A DNA stretch of 64,000 bases from Aliidongia dinghuensis (GTDB taxonomy: Bacteria; Pseudomonadota; Alphaproteobacteria; ATCC43930; CGMCC-115725). Every line of letters begins with the position of its first letter. The first letter of the stretch is position 1. Below the pieces are notes generated by a model. It made no database searches, was not told where the DNA came from, and saw nothing but the letters and a program-made list of their open reading frames with translations. The stretch spans positions 1 through 64,000 of the forward strand of contig NZ_BMJQ01000006.1 of assembly GCF_014643535.1 (NCBI RefSeq). The letters are read 5' to 3'. The position numbers were made by a program, and so were the translations under genes. Below, in pieces: positions 47,106 through 55,214 of the stretch.

Positions 47106-47882
47106 ATGGATCTCGATCTCGCCGGCGCCCGCGTCATCGTCACGGCCGGCGCCGCCGGCATCGGGCGCGAAATCGCGCGCGCATTCCGGCGCGAGGGTGC
47201 GCGGGTCCATATCTCGGACATCGACCGCGCGGCGCTCGACGCGGCGGTGGCGGACGATCCCGGCCTCACGGCCTCGGTCTGCGACGTCGCCGACCGCGAC
47301 GCGGTGCGGCGCCTGTTCAACGAGGCGACAGCGGCCTTGGGCGGGCTCGACTGCCTCGTCAACAATGCCGGCATCGCCGGGCCGACGGCACGGGTCGATC
47401 AGATCGAGCCGGAGGACTGGGACCGCACGCTCGCGGTCAACATCACCGGGCAGTTCAACTGCGCCCGGCTCGCCGTGCCGCTGCTGCTCGAGAGCCGCAA
47501 CCCCAGCATCATCAACCTGTCGTCGGCCGCCGGCCGCCTGGGCTTCCGCCTGCGCACGCCCTATGCCGCATCGAAATGGGCCGTCGTGGGATTCACCAAG
47601 TCGTTGGCGATCGAGCTCGGCGAGGCCGGCATCCGCGTCAACGCGATCCTGCCCGGCATCGTCGAGGGCGACCGGCAGGACCGCGTGCTCGCCGCCAAAG
47701 CCCAGGCCCAGAACCGCTCGCTTGAGGAGATGCGCGTGCTGGCGCTGGCCCAAGCCTCGATCAAGGAGATGATCACGCCGCGCCAGCTGGCCGACACGGC
47801 CCTGTTCCTCGCCTCGCCTCTCGCCCGCACCACCTCGGGCCAGGCGATCAGCGTGTGCGGCGACCTGCAGGCGCTGTCCTAA
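47106..47882 (+). CDS. Short-chain dehydrogenase/reductase
   Basis: A 258-aa NAD(P)-dependent SDR, ATG 47106 after GAGGGAGGAA. Cofactor motif TAGAAGIG (T-G-x3-G-x-G type, about 13-20), LVNNAGIAGP (about 85-94), the catalytic Ser in NLSSAAG, and Y-x3-K in YAASKWAVVG. It may act on the same hydroxy-acid substrates as the divergent operon. Confidence 0.88.
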   Translation: MDLDLAGARVIVTAGAAGIGREIARAFRREGARVHISDIDRAALDAAVADDPGLTASVCDVADRDAVRRLFNEATAALGGLDCLVNNAGIAGPTARVDQIEPEDWDRTLAVNITGQFNCARLAVPLLLESRNPSIINLSSAAGRLGFRLRTPYAASKWAVVGFTKSLAIELGEAGIRVNAILPGIVEGDRQDRVLAAKAQAQNRSLEEMRVLALAQASIKEMITPRQLADTALFLASPLARTTSGQAISVCGDLQALS

Positions 47883-48166
47883 GCGGGGGTCCTGAGCGGG
47901 GGGGGCCTGAGCGGGGGGCTGAGCAGCGCGCCGGGGCGATATCCACGGCGCCCTAATGGCGCGACCGGGTCGCGTTCAAGGTCCGACGCCTGCGACGATC
48001 GCGCCTCAGACCGGCGGATTCCTGTCGCCCGGCCGGCTTTGCCGGCAGAGGCCCGCGACCGATATCCAGCTTCGACTCCCTGACCCACCCCGACCCTGAT
48101 GCCCCAGGTTCCAAGGGTCGAATTCCACGGGCCGAATTCCACGGGGGCCGAAAGGATTTGCGAAGC
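47883..48166. other. Repeat-rich intergenic region
   Basis: After the SDR stop there are three CTGAGCGGGG-like units (about 47890-47930). Before the small lipoprotein gene there are two copies of CGAATTCCACGGG at 48119-48131 and 48134-48146. No gene recognised; the ORFs across it look like frame shadows. Confidence 0.35.
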
Positions 48167-48352
48167 ATGAACCAATCCGACACCCGATCGGCCCCCCGCA
48201 CGGCCAATCGCACGGCCAATCGCACGGCGACGCCCCGCCGGCGCATCGCCACCCTCGCCCTGCTGTTCCTGCTCGGCGCCGCCCCGCTGGCCGGCTGCGC
48301 CGATATCCATCCGGCGACAGGGCTGCATACCCCACCGGGCCGCGCCCGCTGA
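48167..48352 (+). CDS. Small lipoprotein
   Basis: A 61-aa product, ATG after AAAGGA. A basic n-region with a repeated TANR (ANRTANRTA) leads to a hydrophobic stretch IATLALLFLLGAAPLAGC ending in a lipobox (LAGC). The mature lipopeptide is only about 17 residues. Function unknown. Confidence 0.5.
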   Translation: MNQSDTRSAPRTANRTANRTATPRRRIATLALLFLLGAAPLAGCADIHPATGLHTPPGRAR

Positions 48353-48469
48353 GCCACGGTCTCTCGGTCGTGTTCGCCGGCATCGTTGGCGGGTATCGTT
48401 GGAGGGCATCGTTGGCGGGCAGAAAATGACTTCCGGTCATCAATCGACCGGCAAAGGCTGAATCGCGCT

Positions 48470-48841
48470 CTAGCGCCGATCGAGCTTTTCGGCCTCGGCG
48501 GGCGCCGCATAGACGATGGTCGTCTCGCTGCCGTCCGTCGACCAGAGCCGCAGCTGGGTATAGGTCGAGAGCGGCACCACGACCTCGATCTTCTGGCCGC
48601 CGCGCGCGCGCCAGCAGCCGACATGGGTCTTCGAGGCCGCCGCCTCGGGGCTAAGACACAGCACCATGCCGGCGGGCACGCGCAACTCCTCCGTCCCGGC
48701 CGCGCGCGCGACAGCTACTGATGCAGCGGGCACGACGCCAGCGAGCAGCACCAGCGCGAGGATCGGGCGGACCCCGCCCCGCCGCGTCGATGCCCGCTGC
48801 ATCAGTAGCTGCCGCGTCACGTCCACCAAGTTCTGCTCCAT
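48470..48841 (-). CDS. Small secreted protein of unknown function, with inverted repeat in its 5' part
   Basis: A 123-aa product. Signal-like segment ILALVLLAGVVPAASVAVARAAG and a beta-rich mature part (RVPAGMVLCLSP, GQKIEVVVPLSTYTQLRLWSTDGSETTIVY). The start is uncertain: ATG 48841 has a weak ribosome site and ATG 48802 lies inside one arm of a perfect 21-base inverted repeat. Confidence 0.45.
   Translation of the reverse strand: MEQNLVDVTRQLLMQRASTRRGGVRPILALVLLAGVVPAASVAVARAAGTEELRVPAGMVLCLSPEAAASKTHVGCWRARGGQKIEVVVPLSTYTQLRLWSTDGSETTIVYAAPAEAEKLDRR
48712..48811. repeat. Perfect 21-bp inverted repeat inside a coding region
   Basis: CAGCTACTGATGCAGCGGGC (48712-48731, plus A at 48732) is exactly complementary to 48791-48811. 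The two arms are 58 bases apart, with similarity extending past a one-base bulge on the inner side. In the minus-strand message this makes a large hairpin over the signal-peptide codons. Confidence 0.7.
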
Positions 48842-49177
48842 CCGGCGCGAATGCGCTCGCTTCGACGGGATTGCAACACTGAAGGGCGGTATCGCGATCC
48901 CTACTCAAGGGACATGGGAAGCATCGCGCACCGGAGAAGCGGCACCAGACGCAGGGCTGCCCGGCCAACCCCCACCGAACGGACAAGGGCGCCGAACAGT
49001 CAAAGGCGCCCGGGAAGCCGCCAGGACGAAATGATGGATCACGAAATGGTGGATATTGGGGAAACAGCCCGTGCCCGTGCGTACCAGATCGTCAGGCAAC
49101 GGGCGCCGCGGTCAGCTCGGGACGAGCGGGAGTAATGTGCTCGGAGGGAGACGGTCGGCCCGCCTTAGGCCGCGGGC
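48842..49177. other. Intergenic region without recognised feature
   Basis: 336 bases with no supported gene. ORFs on both strands are short and lack ribosome sites or recognisable composition. Confidence 0.3.
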
Positions 49178-49294
49178 TCAGCGCTTGCGGCGGAGCGGTG
49201 CCAGCGCCCGTTCGCCAATGCCGCGGGCAGCCGCGATCAGGACGACGCCCATGACCAGGACCATCAACCAGATAAGTCCGCCGATACCGCGCAT
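49178..49294 (-). CDS. 38-aa single-span membrane peptide
   Basis: Short reading frame with CAGGAG 7 bases before ATG 49294. The product is a hydrophobic helix (GLIWLMVLVMGVVLIAAARG) with a strongly basic tail (ALAPLRRKR), a plan typical of small inner-membrane proteins with the tail in the cytoplasm. No family name can be given. Confidence 0.5.
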   Translation of the reverse strand: MRGIGGLIWLMVLVMGVVLIAAARGIGERALAPLRRKR

Positions 49295-49420
49295 GTTCAG
49301 CTCCTGCGCCACACCTTCGACCGACCGGAAGCATCGCGCCCGACCGGTTTACATCCCCTTTATGAAGGCACCTTGGCGCGGCCGGAAGCAAGCATTTCCG
49401 AACGATGTCACACCGGTCCC

Positions 49421-49495
49421 GTGGCGTGGGGTCCCATGGCGTGGGGTCCCGTGGCGTGGGGTCCCGTGGCGTGGGGCCCCATGGCACGGGGGTGC
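49421..49495. repeat. 15-bp tandem repeat
   Basis: Units of GTGGCGTGGGGTCCC at 49421, 49436 (first base A), 49451 and 49466 (one T to C change) are followed by a decayed fifth unit to 49495. The array lies just past the stop of the LysR gene. It also creates a spurious TPRDP-repeat ORF on the minus strand. Confidence 0.85.
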
Positions 49496-49506
49496 CGGGA
49501 CGCGGG

Positions 49507-50433
49507 CTAACGCTCCGGCCGCTCGATGCCGGGGATGCCGCCGATCCGCCGGGCGAGAAAGTCGACCAGCAGCCGGACGCGGGCGATGCCCGCGCGCTCC
49601 GGCACGATCAGCATGCTGAGCCGGACGGGTGGCGGCGAATAGTCCGGCAGGATCACCTCGAGCCGGCCGGCGGCCAGCAGATCGTCGACAAGCCAGAGAT
49701 GGGTGGGGCCGATGCCGCGCCCGGCGGCAAGGGCCTCGCGCGCGGCCAGCCCATGATCGATCCGGAGGCGTCCGCCGATCGGCACCGCATGCCGGTCGCC
49801 GCTCGAGCCTTCCAGGATAAGCGTGTCGCTGCCCGCCACGTTCGACATCCGCACGCCTTCATGACCGGCCAGGTCCTGTGGGACGGCCGGTCTGCCGCGA
49901 GCCGCCAGATAATCGGGTGCCGCCACGAGCAGGCGCCGCGACTGACCGAGCGCCTTGAGCTTCATGGAGCTGTCGGTGAGCGGGCCCAGGCGCAGCGCGA
50001 TATCGACACCCTCGCGCACGAGGTCGACGCGCTCGTCGGTGAGGCTGAGATCGACACCGATGTCGGGATAGCGATCCTGAAAGGCGAAGATCAGCCGGCT
50101 TATGTGCAAAACCCCGAACGCGGCCGTGCAGGATATCCGGATCGTGCCGGCAGGCGCGCCACGCGTGCCGCGCGCCTCGTCGCCGGCCTGTTCGACGAGA
50201 CGCAGGATCTGGACGCTGTTGGCATAATAGCGACTGCCCTCGTCGGTCAGCGTCACGCGCCGGGTCGTCCTGCTGAGCAAGGGCACGCCGACCGCTTCCT
50301 CGAGCTCCCGCAGATGGCGTGTGACCGTCGACTGCCCGACGCCGAGCTCGCGCGCGACTGCCGACAGGCTGCCGCGCTCGGCGACGCGAACGAAGCTGCG
50401 CATGCGCTCGAGCGTAACGTCCGATTTATCCAT
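49507..50433 (-). CDS. LysR-family regulator
   Basis: A 308-aa protein. Winged helix at about 7-65 (MRSFVRVAERGSLSAVARELGVGQSTVTRHLRELEEAVGVPLL) and effector domain starting GTIRISCTAAFGVLHIS. It diverges from the flavodoxin-fold quinone reductase gene and probably controls it through the inverted repeat between them. Confidence 0.9.
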   Translation of the reverse strand: MDKSDVTLERMRSFVRVAERGSLSAVARELGVGQSTVTRHLRELEEAVGVPLLSRTTRRVTLTDEGSRYYANSVQILRLVEQAGDEARGTRGAPAGTIRISCTAAFGVLHISRLIFAFQDRYPDIGVDLSLTDERVDLVREGVDIALRLGPLTDSSMKLKALGQSRRLLVAAPDYLAARGRPAVPQDLAGHEGVRMSNVAGSDTLILEGSSGDRHAVPIGGRLRIDHGLAAREALAAGRGIGPTHLWLVDDLLAAGRLEVILPDYSPPPVRLSMLIVPERAGIARVRLLVDFLARRIGGIPGIERPER

Positions 50434-50446
50434 TTTTCGGCATAAT

Positions 50447-50465
50447 CATATCCATTGCAGATATG
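50447..50465. promoter_or_regulatory. Inverted repeat between LysR and quinone reductase (candidate operator)
   Basis: CATATC-N7-GATATG at 50447-50465, 14 bases before the lysR start and 68 before the reductase start. Size and symmetry fit a LysR-type site. Confidence 0.55.
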
Positions 50466-50532
50466 TAGCGGATCATCGCCGCATTGGCTACCTGAAGGGG
50501 CCTGCTCTCCCCAACCCAGGATCGCCCTGCCG

Positions 50533-51339
50533 ATGAAAGTCCTGCTTGTCTTCGCTCATCCCGAACCCCGTTCGCTCACCGGGGCGCTCCGCGACGTCGC
50601 CGTCCGGGAACTCGAGGCCCAGGGCCACGGGGTCAGGGTGTCGGACCTCTATGCCGACGGCTGGAAATCCACGGTCGACCGGGCCGATTTCCCCTCGCTG
50701 GCGCCCGACGCCCGGCTGAAGGTGCCGGCGGCCTCGCGTGCGGATTTCGAGACCGGCACGCTCACCGACGACGTCAGGGTCGAGCACGAGAAGCTCCTGT
50801 GGGCCGATGCCCTGATCCTGCAGTTTCCGCTCTGGTGGTTCACCATGCCGGCGATCCTCAAGGGCTGGGTCGACCGGGTGTTCGCCTACGGCTTCGCCTA
50901 TGGCGTCGGCGAGCACAGCGACCGGCGATGGGGCGACCGCTACGGCGAGGGCACGTTCGCCGGCAAGCGCGCGATGCTGATCGTGACCGCCGGCGGCTGG
51001 CAGCCGCATTACGCCGCCCGCGGGGTCAACGGGCCGATCGACGACCTGCTGTTCCCGATCAATCACGGCATCCTCTATTATCCGGGCTACGACGTCCTGC
51101 CGCCGTTCGTCGTCTACAGCGCCGACCGGCTGGACGAGGCCGGCTTCGAACCGGTGGCCGAGCGCCTGCGCGAGCGGATGCGGACGCTCGCGACCACTCT
51201 GCCCATCCCCTACCGCCGGCAGAACGGCGGCGACTATCTGATCCCGAGCGGCGAGCTCCGCCCCGGCCTGGAAGGTGCCGATGCCAGCGGCTTCGCGCTG
51301 CATCTCGACGGCGCGGTAAAAATCCGAAATCCGTTGTAA
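50533..51339 (+). CDS. NAD(P)H quinone oxidoreductase (flavodoxin-like fold, NQO1/MdaB type)
   Basis: A 268-aa FMN/FAD-dependent reductase; ATG 50533. KVLLVFAHPEPRSLTGALRDVAV at the N-terminus, DALILQFPLWWFTMPAILKGWVDRVFAYGFAYG (about 93-125) and GKRAMLIVTAGG are typical. It carries out two-electron reduction of quinones or related compounds and avoids semiquinone radicals. Regulated, by position, by the divergent LysR. Confidence 0.9.
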   Translation: MKVLLVFAHPEPRSLTGALRDVAVRELEAQGHGVRVSDLYADGWKSTVDRADFPSLAPDARLKVPAASRADFETGTLTDDVRVEHEKLLWADALILQFPLWWFTMPAILKGWVDRVFAYGFAYGVGEHSDRRWGDRYGEGTFAGKRAMLIVTAGGWQPHYAARGVNGPIDDLLFPINHGILYYPGYDVLPPFVVYSADRLDEAGFEPVAERLRERMRTLATTLPIPYRRQNGGDYLIPSGELRPGLEGADASGFALHLDGAVKIRNPL

Positions 51340-51399
51340 CGACATGGTAGTAATTGCCGTGGTGTGATGGTACCGCTCGCAAGCGGAGGTAACCATCCG

Positions 51400-53745
51400 A
51401 TGCCATCCTCAACCCAGCCTGGTTCCCATAGGACGGCCGCTCAGGCAGCGCTTCTCCTGTCGCTCATGGCCGCCTGCCTCGCAGGATGCGGCGGTGGCGG
51501 CGGTGGTGGAGGCGCTTCCGTCGCCACCTCGACGCCCGCGAGCCCCCCGCCGCCGCCGCCATCGCCACCGCCGTCACCGCCGGTCTCGAGCTGGACCCCG
51601 CCGGGGGTGACGCCGACCGCCGAGGACCTGGCAACCACGCAACTGCAGCTGAACAACGGCCTCTACGCGTTCCAGCGCGGCTATTTCGGCGCCAACGAGG
51701 AGGTCGCCGTCTATGGCACCGGCGTCGACCTGCATCCGGAGCTGGCGGGGCGCGTCGATCTCGGCTTCGACGCGCTCGCCGGCACGACCGGCAGCACGCT
51801 CGACCTCGATGCGAACGGGCACGATACCGCGGTGGCCGGCGTCATTGCGGCGGCGCGCGGCAACGGCGGCGTCGAGGGTGTCGCCCCGCTGTCCAGGATC
51901 ACGCCGGTGCGCATCGTCGATTCGACCGACACCTACAACACGAGCGACGCCCAGTTGGCGGCGGCGATCGACTGGGTGAGGACGCAGGGCATCAAGATCT
52001 CGAACAATTCCTGGAACGCCCCCGGCACCTCCGCCCAGGATGTTGGCGCCACGACGTTCAGCGCCAACGCGCCGAAGACGCTCGCCGCCTACCGCCGGGC
52101 CATCGGCGCCGGCGGCGTCGAGATCTGGGCCGCGGGCAACGAGAGCAAGGACCAGGTCGACCTGTTCGCCGGCCTGCCGCTGCTCTATCCGGAATTACAG
52201 AGGGGCTGGGTCGCCGTGGGCTCGGTCGATACCAGCGGCGTGCTGTCGAGCTTCTCGAACAAATGCGGTGCCGCCGCTGCCTGGTGCCTGGTGGCGCCGG
52301 GCGAGAATGTCGGGCTCATCTACAAGACCTCGGGCTATGCCACCGGTTCGGGCACGTCCTTCACGACGCCGCAGGTCGCCGGCGCCGAGGCGCTGCTGCT
52401 GGCCGCCTTCCCCAACCTGACGCCGCAGACGGCGCTGCAGATCATCCTCCAGACGGCAAACAAGACCGGCATCTATGCCGACACGGCGACCTACGGCCAA
52501 GGCCTGCTCGACATCGAGCGCGCGACCCGGCCGGTCGGTGCCATGACTGTCGCGACCCAGGGCAACGTGACCTACCAGGCGACCGGCACCAGCGTCTCGC
52601 TCGGCAGCGTCTTCGGCATGGGTCTCGCCCACAGCACGGCCCAGGTGCCGGTGGTTGCGCAGGATGCCTTCCAGCGCGGCTATGCCACCTCGCTCGGCAG
52701 CCACGTGACCGCTGGCGTCACCAACTTCGACGGCGTGAGCCGGCTCGGCGCCTTCGGCCGCCCGGACGAGGTGACCTGGACCGACGGGTCCCTGCGCTTG
52801 AGCCTGATCCAGTCGGCCGATCCGCGCCTCACGGCGCCCGGCGATGCCGGCGGCGCCAAGTTCACCGGCACCACCACCATCGCCGGCGTCGAGACACGGG
52901 TCGGCTTCGGCATCGATCCAGGCCGGCTGCTCGAGTCCGGCCGCACGCCGGTCTCGTCCGCCCTTGCCGGCGGAATGCTGGCCCAGGGAGCGGTCTCGAA
53001 CCCCTATCTGGCGCTCATCGACGGCGCCTGGAGCGGCGGCGTTGCAACGCCGTTTGCCGGCGGCACCGCCGTCTTCGCCGTCGCGAACGGCCGGCCGCTG
53101 CAGCGCCAGGGCTTCGACCCGCAAGCCTCCGACAACGGCTCGACCGCCGCTGTCGTCGAGCTTGCCTATCGCGTCGGCAGCAGTGCCACGCTGCGCGGCG
53201 AAGCCGGCGTGCTCGAGGAGCAGGCCTCGATCCTGGGTGCGACCGGTACCGGGGCGGCGCGGGTCGGCAATAGCCGCACCGAATTCGCCGGCCTGACCGG
53301 CGAGGTCGTGCTGACGCCGCATCTGGCCGCAGCCGGCGGCCTGCACGCCGGCCTGACCGATACGGCCGGCCGCACGGGCTCGCTCATCCAGGGGACGACG
53401 GCCGTCACCTCCTTCGCAGCCGGCCTCGGCCTGGTCGAGACCGGCGCGCTCACGCCGCACGGCAAGTGGGTACTGGGTGCCAGCATGCCGCTGCGCGCGG
53501 CATCCGGCGAAGCCCAGCTGGTGCTGCCTACGGCTGTCGATACCAGCGGTGCCGCCGTGTTCAGCCGCGTGCGCGCCGGCCTCAAGGCCGACGGCCGCGA
53601 GGTCGACCTGCAGAGCGCCTGGAGCGCGCCGCTGACGGCTCAGACCGCCTTGACCGGCGGCCTGCTGTGGCGCCAGGACCCGAACAACATCCGCACGGCA
53701 GCGGCCGAAACAGTCGCGGCCGTGCGCGTGGACGTCCAGTTCTGA
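51400..53745 (+). CDS. S8-peptidase-like autotransporter lipoprotein, Asp of the triad replaced
   Basis: A 781-aa protein; ATG 51400 follows GGAGGT. A lipobox LAGC (Cys30) is followed by poly-Gly and a Pro-rich linker (to about 65). The subtilase-like domain (about 95-380) keeps His141 (NGHDTAVAG), oxyanion Asn247 (AAGN) and Ser320 (GSGTSFTTPQVAGA). The position of the catalytic Asp (V-x-D-T/S-G) is Gly106 (VAVYGTGVD). Residues about 400-781 are beta-rich and end in VRVDVQF, with a terminal Phe as in outer-membrane barrels. Probably an autotransported surface protein; whether it is an active protease is doubtful. Confidence 0.75.
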   Translation: MPSSTQPGSHRTAAQAALLLSLMAACLAGCGGGGGGGGASVATSTPASPPPPPPSPPPSPPVSSWTPPGVTPTAEDLATTQLQLNNGLYAFQRGYFGANEEVAVYGTGVDLHPELAGRVDLGFDALAGTTGSTLDLDANGHDTAVAGVIAAARGNGGVEGVAPLSRITPVRIVDSTDTYNTSDAQLAAAIDWVRTQGIKISNNSWNAPGTSAQDVGATTFSANAPKTLAAYRRAIGAGGVEIWAAGNESKDQVDLFAGLPLLYPELQRGWVAVGSVDTSGVLSSFSNKCGAAAAWCLVAPGENVGLIYKTSGYATGSGTSFTTPQVAGAEALLLAAFPNLTPQTALQIILQTANKTGIYADTATYGQGLLDIERATRPVGAMTVATQGNVTYQATGTSVSLGSVFGMGLAHSTAQVPVVAQDAFQRGYATSLGSHVTAGVTNFDGVSRLGAFGRPDEVTWTDGSLRLSLIQSADPRLTAPGDAGGAKFTGTTTIAGVETRVGFGIDPGRLLESGRTPVSSALAGGMLAQGAVSNPYLALIDGAWSGGVATPFAGGTAVFAVANGRPLQRQGFDPQASDNGSTAAVVELAYRVGSSATLRGEAGVLEEQASILGATGTGAARVGNSRTEFAGLTGEVVLTPHLAAAGGLHAGLTDTAGRTGSLIQGTTAVTSFAAGLGLVETGALTPHGKWVLGASMPLRAASGEAQLVLPTAVDTSGAAVFSRVRAGLKADGREVDLQSAWSAPLTAQTALTGGLLWRQDPNNIRTAAAETVAAVRVDVQF

Positions 53746-53839
53746 GCACGGGCGGTCGCCCGCGTGCAAGAGGCAGTCGGCTGACAAAGATTCGCGGTAG
53801 GGTACCGTCGGCAGTAACGATCCGACGGCCCCCTCCCCC

Positions 53840-54811
53840 GTGACTCGCGTTCCCGCGACCTTCAACCTTCTGTCCGCGACCTTGAGCCGCTTGAAGCTCC
53901 GGCAATTGGCGCTGGTGCTGGCGCTGATCGAGACCAAGACGATGCATCGCGCGGCCGAGAGCCTCAACCTGTCGCAGCCGGCCGCGACCAAGCTGCTGCA
54001 GGAGATCGAGCGCACCCTCGGCGTCAGCCTGTTCGAGCGCCAGCCGCGCGGCATGGTGCCGACGGTCTATGGGCTCGCCGCGGGGCGGCATGCGCGCCTT
54101 TTGCTGCGCGACCTCAACCGGCTGCAGCAGGAGATGGAGGGGCTGAAGCGCGGCATCGAGGGCACGGTCCAGTTGGGCGCCGTGATGGCGGCGGTGCCGC
54201 AGCTCGTGGCGGGTGCGCTGGCCCGCCTCGGCCAGGCGCATCCGACCTTGCGCGTCTCGCTCCTGACCGACACGAGCGACGGCCTCCTGGCCGAGCTTCA
54301 TGCCGGGCGGCTCGACGTCGTGGTCGGGCGCCCGATCAGCAAGCGCGATCGCGAGAGCCTGACGTGGGAGCCGCTCGTCGACGAGGAAATCCGCATCGTC
54401 GTCGGCACCGGCAATCCGCTCCTGGGCCTGGACGGGCTGACGCTCGCCGACCTTGCACGCGAAACCTGGGTGCTGCAGCCGGCCTCGACGCCGATGCGCC
54501 AAGCGGTCGAAGCGGCCTTCGCCCAGAGCGGGCTCGACCTGCCGCACCATTCGGTCGAGACCGTCTCGATGCTGGCGACCGCAAGCCTTCTCGCCCGGAC
54601 CAGCATGATCGGCGCCGTGCCGGACAGCATCGCCAGCTATTTCATCGCGCTCGACACGCTCGCCGAGCTGCCGGTCGCACTGCCGGCCGGCATCGAGCCC
54701 TGCGGCCTCATCACGCTCGCCGACCGGCCGATCGATCCGGCACTCGAATGCGTGATGGCGGCGCTCCGGGAAACAGCGCAGGGGGAGGTGGTGCTGGTGG
54801 ATAAATTCTGA
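53840..54811 (+). CDS. LysR-family regulator (GbpR-like)
   Basis: A 323-aa protein with a GTG start. Winged helix (LKLRQLALVLALIETKTMHRAAESLNLSQPAATKLLQEIERTLGVSLFE) and effector domain starting GTVQLGAVMAAVPQLV. The N-terminal design with MHRAAE-LN-SQPA resembles sugar-responsive GbpR regulators. No obvious target adjacent. Confidence 0.88.
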   Translation: MTRVPATFNLLSATLSRLKLRQLALVLALIETKTMHRAAESLNLSQPAATKLLQEIERTLGVSLFERQPRGMVPTVYGLAAGRHARLLLRDLNRLQQEMEGLKRGIEGTVQLGAVMAAVPQLVAGALARLGQAHPTLRVSLLTDTSDGLLAELHAGRLDVVVGRPISKRDRESLTWEPLVDEEIRIVVGTGNPLLGLDGLTLADLARETWVLQPASTPMRQAVEAAFAQSGLDLPHHSVETVSMLATASLLARTSMIGAVPDSIASYFIALDTLAELPVALPAGIEPCGLITLADRPIDPALECVMAALRETAQGEVVLVDKF

Positions 54812-55214
54812 CGCTTGGTACCCGGCGTCAAAAGCCCGGTTCCGAGCCATGTCGGTCGTTTGCGGCAGATTTGCGGGTTCTAGAATGCAAACGTAGAATG
54901 TCGCTGCGGCGGGGGGACGGACACCTCGCAAGAGGCACCAGAGGGTAATGCTGACCGCGCCCAGGGTCTTGGGCACCGGCTGCGTAATAGTCAGGCGCAG
55001 CCCTTAGCCTCGCCGCACCGAAGCCACCTCCGCTGACGACCCATGCAGGTCAGTCCGGAGCCGGCCAGCACGTCCGGAAGGCAGTCATAGCATGGGCTGG
55101 TCGGTAGGCGGTTCAGCGCCCATCTGAGATGTTGCTCAAGCAACTGATACTTCCCAATACCGGACACGATTCAGCTATTTTACAGAGATTGATGCCCGGC
55201 AAACACTGTTCGGT
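54812..55214. other. Intergenic region before AIPR gene
   Basis: 403 bases, no supported gene. The base composition changes from GC-rich (to about 55100) to AT-richer next to the AIPR gene, marking the left edge of that insertion; no direct repeats were found by eye. Confidence 0.35.

Noticed and set aside
47879..48624. Minus-strand frames of 145-223 codons downstream of the SDR
   Set aside because: They run through simple repeats and the opposite strand of the small lipoprotein gene, with no motif or ribosome site.
49092..49487. Minus-strand frame coding TPRDP repeats
   Set aside because: The repeats come from the 15-bp tandem array; no ribosome site or continuation into a known protein.
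49421..49495. CRISPR array
   Set aside because: Units are adjacent without spacers, so this is a simple tandem repeat. No CRISPR array or cas gene was found in the window.
52195..54976. Long minus-strand frames opposite the autotransporter and LysR genes
   Set aside because: Both overlap recognised genes over their entire length and show no motif.
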